From the NCBI GenBank assembly GCA_963800135.1, contig CAWCZR010000004.1, forward strand, positions 1-64,000: DNA of 64,000 nucleotides. Reading direction: 5' to 3'. The notes under the pieces were generated by a model. It saw only the letters and a program-made list of their open reading frames with translations. It made no database searches and was not told where the DNA came from. Positions 47,949-56,443 of the stretch are shown piece by piece. Origin of the DNA: DASPSM01 sp963800135 (lineage in GTDB: Bacteria; Planctomycetota; Planctomycetia; Planctomycetales; Planctomycetaceae). Made by a program: the position numbers and the translations under genes. The first letter of the stretch is position 1; every line of letters begins with the position of its first letter.

Positions 47949-48710
47949 CTACGGAGCCTTCTGCCCCTGTGCCGACTGCCGTTCCGGTTGCACCTCCGTC
48001 CGCCAGTCCCATCGCCACTCCCATTTCCGCTCCACAGCCTTTTGTTCGGCCGAGTCCGATTGAGCGGATTGAGAAGTTTTGGGTTCAGACACCGGGAAAG
48101 GATGACTGATTAGCATCAGCAAGAAAAACAGAATAGCGGCCCATGTGAGTGCGTAGGCGGCTCGTTTCAACTGACTGCTTTTCCACGCGATGACGTGGCG
48201 TATGCCGGTTGCAGCGCAATGCACACTGGCAATCATTACGGCTTTCCAAGAACGGGTCCGCTTCCCGCGTCTCAGCGCGCCCTTGATTGTCATTGGGATC
48301 GTCTGTGCAACGGGAATCCTGATTCTCAGTGCCCAAAACATTGCAAGAAAAAGACAGGCGAACGATGGCGAGCAAAACAAAACTGACAACTTCCACGACT
48401 GCACTGCCGCTGCCATTGCCCCGGCCGAAGCGAATGCAATTCCGAAAACCCATTCAGCCTTTTTGTCAATTAGGTCGTGGATTGCGGAGACTTCGACATA
48501 CTTCTTGTCGGCAAACTCCTTGATTGGATCGTAGTCGCTGTCATTCTTCGACGCCTTGAGTTCGCGATACCACTTACAATCCCTCTCCCATTCGGAATCG
48601 GCCGGTAAATTGGGGTCTGCGGATTCTGTTGCGGCGGGCACATCGGGGTATGGGTCATGCGGTGCAGGCGGAAAAACCCAATGCCAGAATCGCTTGGCCT
48701 GCTTTGGCAT
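47949..48710 (-). CDS. IS passenger: membrane protein
   Basis: 253 residues. ATG 48710 overlaps the TGA of the 36-residue gene (TGATG); a GTG one codon earlier is also possible. Features: hydrophilic N-terminus with WERDCKWYRELKAS, a helical pair around 85-125 (KKAEWVFGIAFASAGAMAAA, LSVLFCSPSFACLFLAMFWA), and a further hydrophobic segment near 200 (ALTWAAILFFLLMLISH). The C-terminus is charged with repeated Trp/Arg (KWEWRWDWR). No family recognised. It is translationally coupled to the transposase operon, so it is mobilised by the element; it has no visible role in transposition. Confidence 0.65.
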   Translation of the reverse strand: MPKQAKRFWHWVFPPAPHDPYPDVPAATESADPNLPADSEWERDCKWYRELKASKNDSDYDPIKEFADKKYVEVSAIHDLIDKKAEWVFGIAFASAGAMAAAVQSWKLSVLFCSPSFACLFLAMFWALRIRIPVAQTIPMTIKGALRRGKRTRSWKAVMIASVHCAATGIRHVIAWKSSQLKRAAYALTWAAILFFLLMLISHPFPVSEPKTSQSAQSDSAEQKAVERKWEWRWDWRTEVQPERQSAQGQKAP

Positions 48711-48820
48711 CACTTCGCCTTTTTCTTTCGCTTCTGCTTTTTCTTTTTAGGCTTTTTGTCTGGCCTGTGGGCCAGCACAACGTCCACTACAGCGTTGAGC
48801 ACCTCCGGTGCGCTCTTCAT
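48710..48820 (-). CDS. IS passenger: 36-residue Lys-rich protein
   Basis: ATG 48820 overlaps the transposase stop by ATGA, and its own TGA overlaps the next ATG, so all three genes are coupled. The peptide has a short helix (MKSAPEVLNAVVDVVLAHR) and a C-terminal tail of almost only Lys and Arg (PDKKPKKKKQKRKKKAK), as in nucleic-acid-binding tails. It could assist the transposase, bind element DNA or RNA, or be a leader for the membrane protein. I do not know a described homologue. Confidence 0.6.
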   Translation of the reverse strand: MKSAPEVLNAVVDVVLAHRPDKKPKKKKQKRKKKAK

Positions 48821-49737
48821 GCAATCAATTCCTCATATGTGATCCGATTTCCAACGGTCGCGTCCACGAAACTGTTGAGTCGGTCGAGCGTGTGACGGCC
48901 CACGTTGCCATCGTTCAGTCGGAACGCGAACTCGTCAACGTATCGACTGAGATGTTTTTCGCTGGCGTGATGATAGACGCCATGCAAACCGCGCTTCAGG
49001 ACTGCCCAAACGCTCTCAACACTGTTCGTCGTCACGTCCCCTCGGGCGTATTCACCGGCACTGTGATTGATCGTCTCATGCTCGAAATTGGCTTGCGCCA
49101 AACCGGCATACGCCGCGTGTTCATCGGTGTGAATTGTAGAGCCGGGGGCCACGTTGGCGACAATCTCGGGCTGCACAGTTGCCGCATCCGTTCCGTTCAC
49201 CTTCACGGCTTTCGTCCGACCGCCGCGTTCTCGCATCCCGACGACCGCTGATTTTCCAACCGCGCCACGGCCGGCATTCAGCTTTTTGTGCGCGTGCTTA
49301 TTCTTCTCTTTGCCGCCGATGTAGCACTCGTCGATTTCGACGATGCCACGCAGCGCCGGAAAATCACTGCTGCACGCTTCCCGCAGTCGTTGGAGGACGA
49401 ACCACGCCGACTTTTGCGTGATACTGATTTCTTTGGAAAGCTGGAGTGATGAGATGCCCTTACGAGCGGTCACAAGCAGGTACATCGCGTAGAGCCACTT
49501 GTGGAGGGGGACGTGTGACCGTTCAAAGATCGTCCCCGTACGAACAGTGAAGTCCTCAGCGCAGGCGTTGCAGCGGTAATAGCCACCCTTGCGGATCGTG
49601 ATCCGCTCACCGCTCTTGCAGTGGGGACACTGGACACCCTTGGGCCAAAGCCGCCCCTCAAGATACTTGCGGGCCGACTCTTGGTCCGGGAACATCTCGA
49701 AAAGTTCGAACACGCTGATGGTTACGTTGTCTTTCAT
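48817..49737 (-). CDS. IS1595-family (ISXO2-like) transposase
   Basis: 306 residues. N-terminal zinc ribbon with C37/C40 (CPHC) and C56/C59 (CNAC). Catalytic DDE-type residues in IS1595 arrangement: D136 in IVEIDECYIGG, D205 in TIHTDEHAAY, N238 with E241 in TTNSVESVWAVLKRGLHG, the DDN variant typical of the family. Length is normal. The ATG lies six bases past a consensus -10 box, so the mRNA is probably leaderless. The protein cuts at the inverted repeats and pastes into 8-bp-duplicated targets. Confidence 0.95.
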   Translation of the reverse strand: MKDNVTISVFELFEMFPDQESARKYLEGRLWPKGVQCPHCKSGERITIRKGGYYRCNACAEDFTVRTGTIFERSHVPLHKWLYAMYLLVTARKGISSLQLSKEISITQKSAWFVLQRLREACSSDFPALRGIVEIDECYIGGKEKNKHAHKKLNAGRGAVGKSAVVGMRERGGRTKAVKVNGTDAATVQPEIVANVAPGSTIHTDEHAAYAGLAQANFEHETINHSAGEYARGDVTTNSVESVWAVLKRGLHGVYHHASEKHLSRYVDEFAFRLNDGNVGRHTLDRLNSFVDATVGNRITYEELIA

Positions 49738-49743
49738 GGCCCA

Positions 49744-49772
49744 ATTTTACCCGAAATGGCCAAGGGAGTCAA
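49744..49772 (-). promoter_or_regulatory. Transposase promoter overlapping the terminal repeat
   Basis: On the minus strand TTGACT (49772-49767), 17 bases, then TAAAAT (49749-49744), five of six matches to each sigma-70 box with ideal spacing. The -35 is inside the terminal inverted repeat. The transposase ATG begins seven bases after the -10, about where transcription should start. Confidence 0.65.
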
Positions 49773-49785
49773 GTATATAATTCCC

Positions 49786-49793
49786 TTTCTTTG
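49786..49793. repeat. Right 8-bp target-site duplication of the IS1595 element
   Basis: TTTCTTTG, the partner of 47754-47761. Confidence 0.9.
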
Positions 49794-50453
49794 TTCGTCG
49801 ACGACGGTACCGGCGACGTAGAGAGCAGTGTGGAGGGATAAGTTGACTTTGAGTTGCCCACCGGGCTTCATGATGGGCAGGGTGCTGCCAGCGCCCAACG
49901 AAACGCGTAACAATCGCTGGTAACCCGGGTGAGTTGCGAGGATATAGAAGCTGTTCCCTGCCTCCGGCCGCGGAATCTCGACCCGGTATTCTCCGCTGGC
50001 TGTCGATTTGGCCAGGAATTGCCTCGTGATCCCGTTAAGGTTCGCCACCTCGACTTCGATGCGCACGTCGGCTATTGGCTTGTCACTTTCGTTTGTCACA
50101 TGCCCGCTGAGGCTTGCGGCGGCGGGGGTGACCGGTTGCGCCCGGGCACTTTTTTGGGGGCCAGATTTGGCCCGTCCGACCGTGCCTCGACGCGTGACGC
50201 CGCGAGAACGATGGTGATGATCGCGACACGGAGAGCGCGCCAGCCGCGCTTTGGCCTTTGGTCGGACATACACTTCCTCGCGTCCTGCGTGTCGTGCCAA
50301 AACGGCGACAGCCGGCAATCCATCGCGCCGGGTGCGGATGCTTCGAACAAATGTTGCCCGAACCCTTTCGCAAAGTGGTCGTCATTATAGGAAATCGCAG
50401 TCCGACATCGGCTCACGGATCGCATAAAAGCACTCTCGAGCTAAAGGAAATGC

Positions 50454-51287
50454 ATGTCCCCCAATCGGCAATTGTTTAACGAGAATTTTCCCCGGGCTTC
50501 GCAATACAACCCGGAATGGGTCCTGACGCATGCCAGCGGCGGAGCCAATTCGCTGTGGCTGACCGAATGGCTGACCGGCGCGCTCGACTTGCGGGCTGGA
50601 ATGCGCGTGCTCGACCTGGGCTGCGGCCGGGCGTGTTCCTCGATCTTCTTGCGGCGTGAATTCGGGGTGCAGGTTTGGGCAACCGACCTGTGGTTTAGCG
50701 CGGCGGAGAACATCCAGCGCATTCGCGATGCCGGCGTGGACGACGGCGTCTTTCCGTTGCACTGTGATGCCCATTCGCTGCCGTACGCGCCGGAATTCTT
50801 CGACGCCATCGTCTGCATCGACTGCTACCCCTACTTTGGGACGGACGATCTTTATCTCAACTATCTGGCCCAGTTCCTGAAGCCCGGCTCGCCGATCAGC
50901 ATTGCGGGCGTGGGTCTAATGCAGGAAATCGAAGGGGCTGTGCCCGAACATCTGCGGCCGATGTGGGGACAGGATTTTTGGTCCATTCACTCGGCTGGCT
51001 GGTGGAGGCGACACTGGGAACGGACGGGGATTTTGGAGATTGACGTCGCGGACAATATGCCGGACGGCTGGCAGCGCTGGCTCGAATGGCAATATGCGGT
51101 TGCCCCTGACAACGCGGCAGAAATCCAGTCGCTCGAGCGCGACGCTGGCCGAAATTTCGGCTACATCCGCGTCGTGGGCCGCCGTCAGAACGGCGTGAAG
51201 CTGGAAGAATACTGCTGGCCGGATATCCTGCGCTCGACCCCTGCGCAGTACACGAAACGGCCGCTGCTGCGCGATACCGCCGAGTGA
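50454..51287 (+). CDS. Class I SAM-dependent methyltransferase
   Basis: 277 residues. Motif I MRVLDLGCGRACSSIFLRRE binds SAM; ATDLWFSAAENIQRIRDAG carries the acidic residue after beta2; CDAHSLPYAPEFFDAIVCID and FLKPGSPISIAGVG continue the Rossmann fold. A C-terminal extension of about 110 residues (WSIHSAGWWRRHWERTG, EWQYAVAPDNAAEIQSLE) may select the substrate, which is unknown. It is a single gene between the split PDZ gene and the large Ig-repeat gene, and convergent with the latter. Confidence 0.85.
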   Translation: MSPNRQLFNENFPRASQYNPEWVLTHASGGANSLWLTEWLTGALDLRAGMRVLDLGCGRACSSIFLRREFGVQVWATDLWFSAAENIQRIRDAGVDDGVFPLHCDAHSLPYAPEFFDAIVCIDCYPYFGTDDLYLNYLAQFLKPGSPISIAGVGLMQEIEGAVPEHLRPMWGQDFWSIHSAGWWRRHWERTGILEIDVADNMPDGWQRWLEWQYAVAPDNAAEIQSLERDAGRNFGYIRVVGRRQNGVKLEEYCWPDILRSTPAQYTKRPLLRDTAE

Positions 51288-51343
51288 GCCGGTTGTTCAC
51301 ACGACCGCCTCGTGAACTCGCCGTCTCTCGCCGTCAACTGCCG

Positions 51344-51383
51344 AAAAAAAAGCGGAACGCCGGACGTTCTCCGGTCGTTCCGC
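51344..51383 (-). terminator. Rho-independent terminator of the giant Ig-repeat gene
   Basis: On the minus strand GCGGAACG...CGTTCCGC forms an 8-bp stem extended by inner CCGG pairs (51352-51383), followed by eight T (51344-51351 are A on the plus strand). It lies 50 bases after the stop at 51434. Confidence 0.85.
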
Positions 51384-51433
51384 AGGTGTGCGACGCGTCT
51401 TTTTCTACGACACTGTTTGCTTAGACACTGCTG

Positions 51434-54400
51434 CTAAGATACCGTCTCGTCCAGTGCGGTCGACGTGCTGGCGGCGAAGTTCGCGTCGCCGCTGTACTTC
51501 ACCGTGATCTTATAGCTGCCGGCCTTCTTGAAGGTGACCGGCAGCGTGGCTTGCCCCTGGCTGTTGATGGGCACCGTTCCCAGCACGGTCGAACCGGAGT
51601 AGAACGTCACCGTTCCCGTGGGCGCGACGCTGCCGGGCGCGGTTGGCACGACCGTGGCGGTGAAGGTCACTTGCGTGTTGACCAGCGGATCGCTGGGCCC
51701 GCCGACGCTCGACGTCGTTGCCGCCTTGTTCACCTTCTGATTGATGGCGGTCGAGGTGCTCGTGCCGAAGTCCGTGGCTCCCTGGTAGACGGCGGTGATC
51801 GAGTGGGTGCCGACTGCCAGTGACGACGTCGAATAGGTGGCCTGGCCCGAGCCGTTGAGGGTGCCGGGGCCGAGCTCCGTGCTGCCATCGTAGAAGATGA
51901 CCGAGCCGGTCGGCGTGCCGCTGCCCGGGGTCTTCACCGTGACCGTCGCCGTGAAGGTGACGCTCTGCCCGAAGGCGCTGGGGCTGCCCGACGACTTGAC
52001 CACCGTTTTGGTCGCGGCCTGGCTCACCGTTTGGCTAATGGCCGTCGAGGCGCCGCCGACATAATTGCCGTCGCCGCTGTAGACGACGGTTATCGAGTTC
52101 GAGCCGAGCGGCAGGCCGGACGTAGAATAGGTGGCCTTGCCCGAGCTGAGCGTTTCCTGCATCAGCAGCGTGTTGCCGTCGTAGAACGTTACCGTTCCGG
52201 TCGGCGTGCCGGCGCCGGGGCTGGTCGAAGCCACGGTGGCCGTGAACGTGACCGACTGACCGAACACCGTGGTGGCGTTCGAGGTTTTGACGCTGATCGC
52301 GGGCGGATCCTCATTGACCGTCTGCGTGAGGATCGCGGAGGTGCTCGTCTCAAACTTCGTGTTGCCGGAGTAGACCGCCGTGATCGAATCGCCGCCGACA
52401 GCCAGGGCAAAGGCGGTCGTCGTGTAAGTGGCCTTATCCGCGCTGCTGAGGGTGACGGTGGCTAACACCGTGGTGCCGTCCAAGAACTGGACGCTGCCCG
52501 TCGGCTTGGTCGAGCCAGTCACCACTGGGGCGACGGTGGCCGTAAACGTCACCTTCTGTCCGTAGGTGGACGGATCGACGCTCGCGGCCAGCGTGGTGGT
52601 CGTCGCGCCGACGGACCACGAGAAGGCTTGAGTCGTGCTGGCTCCCTGGCCGTCGCTGGCCGTGACCGAGCTGGCATACGTATTGGGCGAGCCGCTGATC
52701 GTGCCGGTGATCAGGCCGCTGCTCGGGTTGATCGACAGGCCGCTGGGCAAGCCGCTCGCGGAATAGGTCCACGTGTCGCCCGTCGGCAATCCGCTCGCAT
52801 GAATCTGCAGCGAAACGCTGGCACCCAGTGCGCTGTTCTGAGAGCCGGGATTCGTCACCGAGAGCGCCGACAGGTTCCAAGTAAAGCTCTGGCTGACGCT
52901 GGCGCCTTCACCGTCACCTGCTGTCACCGACGACGAGTATGTGTTGGCCGAGCCGGTGATGGTGCCGGTGATCGCGCCGGTGTTGGCGTTGATCGACAGG
53001 CCGCTGGGCAAGCCGCTGGCCGAATACGTCCACGAATCGCCGCTGGGCAGACCGCTCGTCGCAATCGCCAACGAGACTGAGTCGCCAACCGCGCCATTCT
53101 GCGTGCCCGGGTTGGTCTCCGACAGAACGGAGACATTCCAAGTGAAACTCTGCGTCGTGCTGGCGCCCTCACCGTCGCTGGCTGTCACCGAGGGCGAATA
53201 CGTGTTTGCCGAGCCCGTGATTGCGCCGGTGATCAACCCGCTGCTGGCGTTGATCGACAGGCCACTGGGCAAGCCGCTCGCCGAATAGGTCCACGAGTCG
53301 CCCGTGGGCAGGCCGGTGGTCGCGATCGCCAGCGAGACGGAGTCGCCGACTGCGCCGTTCTGCGTGCCGGGGTTGGTCTCCGACAAAACGGAAACATTCC
53401 AGCTGAAGCTTTGGGACGGCTCGTCACCTTGACCGTCGTTGGCGGTGATCGTGGCCGAGTAGGTGTCGGCCGCGCCAGTGATCGTGCCCGTGATCAGGCC
53501 CGTGCTCGGGCTGATCGACAGGCCATCGGGCAATCCGGTCGCCGAGTAGGTCCACGTGTCCCCCGGCGCCAGGCCGCTGGCCTCGACTTGGAGCGAAACG
53601 GTGTCGCCGACCGCGCTGTTCTGCGTGCCTGGGTTGGCGACCGCCGGCACGTATTCGTTGAAGATCGACGATGTTTCGCCGGTGAAGTTCAAGTCGCCGC
53701 TGTAGACGGCCGTGATGGCGTTGGTGCCGCCCGGCAGGCTGGAGACGTTCAGAGTCGTGGTTTGGTCGGGATTCGGATTGGCCTCGTTGTCGAGATTATT
53801 GAGGTTAGCGGTCCCCAGCAGCGTGCTGCCGTCATAGAACGAGACCGTGCCGATCGGCACAAACGACGAGCCGTCGGGCGAGACGGTGGCGGTCAGGGTG
53901 ATGCCGGTCCCCTGGCCGATCGGATTGGCCGAGGACGAAACGGTCGTTGTCGCCGTCTCGAGCACCGTCTGCACGAGGATCGATTGGCCCGGTGAATAGG
54001 TCCCACCGCCGCTGTACGAGGCATAGATGTGATAGTGGTCCGCCACCAAACCGGAAACCTGAATCGACGCGACACCGTCGGCAACGTCGACCGTGCCGAT
54101 CGGGACGGCCGTGGTGTCGTAGTTGAGCGGGTTATTGGCGCCCTCGTAGTAACTGAACGTCACCGTGCCGGTCGGCGTTGGGCCGCCATCGGACGAGGCG
54201 AGTGTGGTCGTCAGCGTGATCGTGTTGCCGACGACGGCAGGATCGGCCGACGAAGTCGTGGTGATTGTGTAGTTCGAGTAGCCGCCTTCGGCAAACAGCG
54301 TCCCGCCGTTGTCGGAGAAGATTTCGCCGTTGGGCGCGATGGCCGTCGGCGTGTAGGGGACGCCGATGCCCGTCGTCACTTGGACGGCGTTGGTCATGGT

Positions 54401-56215
54401 GTCGGTGGCCAGGTTCCACTGGTAGGTGTAGCCGTCTTCGTTGTTCATGTAGACGCTGTCGGTCGCCGGATCGACCACCGTGCCGTTGGTGCACCACTCG
54501 CGGACCGCGTCGGGATCGCCGGCTTGGACGGCCGGCACGTCAGGCGAGGGGCTGGTGATGGCCTCGACCGTGGCCATCACGTCGAAGTTGGGGTTGGGGT
54601 AGCCGGGGTTCGGGTTGTTGAACTCGTAGTTGGGGTCGGGCACCGCCGAATACGGGTCGAGCACCGCCATCTCGTTCACGCCGTTGTCGCCGTAGTAACC
54701 CGAGTTGGGACCGCCGAAGTCCGCGTTGGAGTAGTTGTTGTATTTGGAGAGGATCAGGTAGCTCGAGGTGCCCGTGTAGGAGGGGACCATCGACGCGGGA
54801 ACGATCGAGGGCGTGTCGTCCCAACCGAAAGCGCCCGGCGTGTACTCGGTGCTCAAGTCGGCCGAAAAGTGGAGCAGAAAGCCGCGGGAGCCGTTGTACG
54901 GATTGCCGAAGACGCCCTGGAAGACAGTCCCGTCCGGAGCCACCATCGGACTGGCGGTGCTCTCGTCGATCAGGCCGGCGCCATTGCCGCTGGAGGGATC
55001 GATCAACTGCACCGAGTCCACGCCCGCCATCGTCGTGGTGTTGAACCCGACCAGGTAAGAGTTGAACTCGCCGGCGCCGTTGTTGCCCAGGGCATAGCCC
55101 GCGTCGTCGATGCCGAAGTAGACGGTCGAGCCATCGTTGCTGACGGCCGGCGCGGTTCCCAGCGCGGGATTCCAGTTGCCGTCATTGGTCTGTCCGACGG
55201 CCGAGTAGGCCAGCGAGTAGGTGGCGGTTCCGCTCGGGCTGATTTTAACCACGCCGCCGTCGGTGATGCCGGAGGGATTGGTCCCCGTCTCGGTGAAGCC
55301 GAAGTAGACGTTGCCCGCGCTGTCGACCGTGAGCCCCGTGTTGATGTAGATCGAGTTGTTGTATTCCGATTCGTTGGCCGTGTAGTTCGAGAGGCCGTAG
55401 AACGCTTCCTGCACGACCGTCGGCGTCCCCGCCTGGTCAGGATTGGCGACGTAATCGATCGTGCCGCCGGGGCCTGGGAAGTAAACTCGGTTGGTCACCG
55501 CATCGTAGACCGGCTGATACGACGGAAGCCAGCCGTACGTGGGCTCGACGTAGCTGCTGCTGTTGGACGGGTTGAGGACCCACGTGCCGCCACCCGAGTA
55601 AGCGCCGTTGCCGCTCGTGCCTTCGAGCTCGAACGAGTTGGAGGTCACGTTCTCGATCGTGAATGTACCGTTGGCGTTCGTGTTGCCGTTGACGCCTCCG
55701 ATCGTCACGCTGTCGCCGTTCACCAGGCCCGTGGTGGTGCCTGTGATCACGATGGGACCCGCGTTGGTGGCACCGGTGATCGCTCCGGTCGACTCGCTGG
55801 TCCACAGCACCTGCCCGGTGACGTCGTTGAGCGCCTCGACGAAGAAGTTCTGCGCGTTCTGGTCCTGCGCGCTCCAGGTCACCTTGATCGGGACGATGAC
55901 CGTGTTGTTCGGCGTGAAGACCGGATCGCCATAGTGCTCCGCGCCCCACGGCTCCAAGTCGAGCGGCACCGACCAGAGAGTTTGATCGAGCGGTTGTGCG
56001 ATTGCGCCCGAGACTCCGGTGTGCTGGGCGTTGCCGTTGAGCTGGTTCCAGGCGGTCGCGGGAATGGTCGGCGTGACCGTGGCCGAGAGCAGTGCGCGAT
56101 CCTCGAGTTGTTCGATCGCCGGCGTGTAAGCAGATCTACGGACGGCACGCTTCGCACGATGCTTCGGAAACCAGCGCAGCTGCAAGACCATGAAACTGTT
56201 CCCTGGGGCCCGCAA
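51434..56215 (-). CDS. Giant secreted protein: propeller-like N-terminus and two types of Ig repeats
   Basis: 1,593 residues, one frame. The N-terminus has a basic stretch and the planctomycete motif AIEQLEDRALLSA. Residues 50-690 are beta-propeller-like, with repeats resembling SDGSTVYFGIDDAGYALGNN, and one inserted segment repeating NGTFTIENVTSNSFELEG. From about 690 an Ig-like (Big_5/Ig_5) domain pair follows (TTTTVSSSANPIGQGTGIT). Then four nearly identical He_PIG repeats (SWTYSASGLPSGLSIN, ITGSANTYS) and four more Ig_5 repeats (YGQKVTFTATVAP, SITAVYSGNTKFETSTS). No anchoring signal is seen. A surface or matrix protein; a terminator follows at 51344. Confidence 0.88.
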   Translation of the reverse strand: MRAPGNSFMVLQLRWFPKHRAKRAVRRSAYTPAIEQLEDRALLSATVTPTIPATAWNQLNGNAQHTGVSGAIAQPLDQTLWSVPLDLEPWGAEHYGDPVFTPNNTVIVPIKVTWSAQDQNAQNFFVEALNDVTGQVLWTSESTGAITGATNAGPIVITGTTTGLVNGDSVTIGGVNGNTNANGTFTIENVTSNSFELEGTSGNGAYSGGGTWVLNPSNSSSYVEPTYGWLPSYQPVYDAVTNRVYFPGPGGTIDYVANPDQAGTPTVVQEAFYGLSNYTANESEYNNSIYINTGLTVDSAGNVYFGFTETGTNPSGITDGGVVKISPSGTATYSLAYSAVGQTNDGNWNPALGTAPAVSNDGSTVYFGIDDAGYALGNNGAGEFNSYLVGFNTTTMAGVDSVQLIDPSSGNGAGLIDESTASPMVAPDGTVFQGVFGNPYNGSRGFLLHFSADLSTEYTPGAFGWDDTPSIVPASMVPSYTGTSSYLILSKYNNYSNADFGGPNSGYYGDNGVNEMAVLDPYSAVPDPNYEFNNPNPGYPNPNFDVMATVEAITSPSPDVPAVQAGDPDAVREWCTNGTVVDPATDSVYMNNEDGYTYQWNLATDTMTNAVQVTTGIGVPYTPTAIAPNGEIFSDNGGTLFAEGGYSNYTITTTSSADPAVVGNTITLTTTLASSDGGPTPTGTVTFSYYEGANNPLNYDTTAVPIGTVDVADGVASIQVSGLVADHYHIYASYSGGGTYSPGQSILVQTVLETATTTVSSSANPIGQGTGITLTATVSPDGSSFVPIGTVSFYDGSTLLGTANLNNLDNEANPNPDQTTTLNVSSLPGGTNAITAVYSGDLNFTGETSSIFNEYVPAVANPGTQNSAVGDTVSLQVEASGLAPGDTWTYSATGLPDGLSISPSTGLITGTITGAADTYSATITANDGQGDEPSQSFSWNVSVLSETNPGTQNGAVGDSVSLAIATTGLPTGDSWTYSASGLPSGLSINASSGLITGAITGSANTYSPSVTASDGEGASTTQSFTWNVSVLSETNPGTQNGAVGDSVSLAIATSGLPSGDSWTYSASGLPSGLSINANTGAITGTITGSANTYSSSVTAGDGEGASVSQSFTWNLSALSVTNPGSQNSALGASVSLQIHASGLPTGDTWTYSASGLPSGLSINPSSGLITGTISGSPNTYASSVTASDGQGASTTQAFSWSVGATTTTLAASVDPSTYGQKVTFTATVAPVVTGSTKPTGSVQFLDGTTVLATVTLSSADKATYTTTAFALAVGGDSITAVYSGNTKFETSTSAILTQTVNEDPPAISVKTSNATTVFGQSVTFTATVASTSPGAGTPTGTVTFYDGNTLLMQETLSSGKATYSTSGLPLGSNSITVVYSGDGNYVGGASTAISQTVSQAATKTVVKSSGSPSAFGQSVTFTATVTVKTPGSGTPTGSVIFYDGSTELGPGTLNGSGQATYSTSSLAVGTHSITAVYQGATDFGTSTSTAINQKVNKAATTSSVGGPSDPLVNTQVTFTATVVPTAPGSVAPTGTVTFYSGSTVLGTVPINSQGQATLPVTFKKAGSYKITVKYSGDANFAASTSTALDETVS
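52620..53650 (-). repeat. Four near-identical ~260-bp repeats in the giant protein
   Basis: Four consecutive units code for NPGTQNGAVGDSVSLAIAT and GDSWTYSASGLPSGLSIN with few changes. Their nucleotide identity is visibly high, so they are recent duplications and a likely place for length variation between strains or assembly collapse. Confidence 0.7.
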
Positions 56216-56443
56216 GGAGTTCAGTCAGAGATGAACTCGACCAGCCTACGAAAGGCGCCCGACCCTCGGCAAGCAGCCATCTTTTAATTTTGGGCAATCT
56301 GCGGCAGACTGGTGTTCGAACGATCACGCGAGCGAGTCCGCGGACGCGAAATTGCCGAGGAATTTCGCCCTGGCGGACGGATTACAAAACCGTTTTGTTC
56401 GGGCGGCGCCACCTTTCGCGATGGTCGCCAAACATAACGGCGA

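Larger units (their letters stand above)
47762..49785 (-). mobile_element. IS1595-family insertion sequence with passenger genes
   Basis: The 2,024-bp element has terminal inverted repeats GGGAATTATATACTTGACT at both ends (24 bp with one mismatch) and a perfect 8-bp target duplication, TTTCTTTG, at 47754-47761 and 49786-49793. Both features and the DDN transposase fit IS1595 (ISXO2-like). Order on the minus strand: transposase, 36-residue basic protein overlapping its stop, membrane protein overlapping in turn. IS1595 elements are known to carry passengers. Insertion is inside the PDZ-protein gene. Identical ends and intact genes indicate recent activity. Confidence 0.93.
46322..50269 (-). 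pseudogene. Carboxypeptidase-regulatory-like and PDZ protein, split by an IS element
   Basis: ATG 50269 opens a signal anchor (WRALRVAIITIVLAASR). A frameshift follows at the CCCCC-AAAAAA run near 50150. Then a first regulatory-like beta-sandwich (SLSGHVTNESDKPIADVRIE) runs to TVVDEQRK at 49794, where the IS1595 element sits. On the other side it resumes with KPIPGARISPEAVTASGRQF, a second sandwich (NGHTLSGVVLDAANKPVPRV), a long middle domain, and a PDZ domain (AAVRPNSPAARAGFAEKDVL) to the stop at 46322. Removing the element with one target copy rejoins DEQRK-PIPGAR without a gap. Probably an envelope protein; role unknown. Confidence 0.85.
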
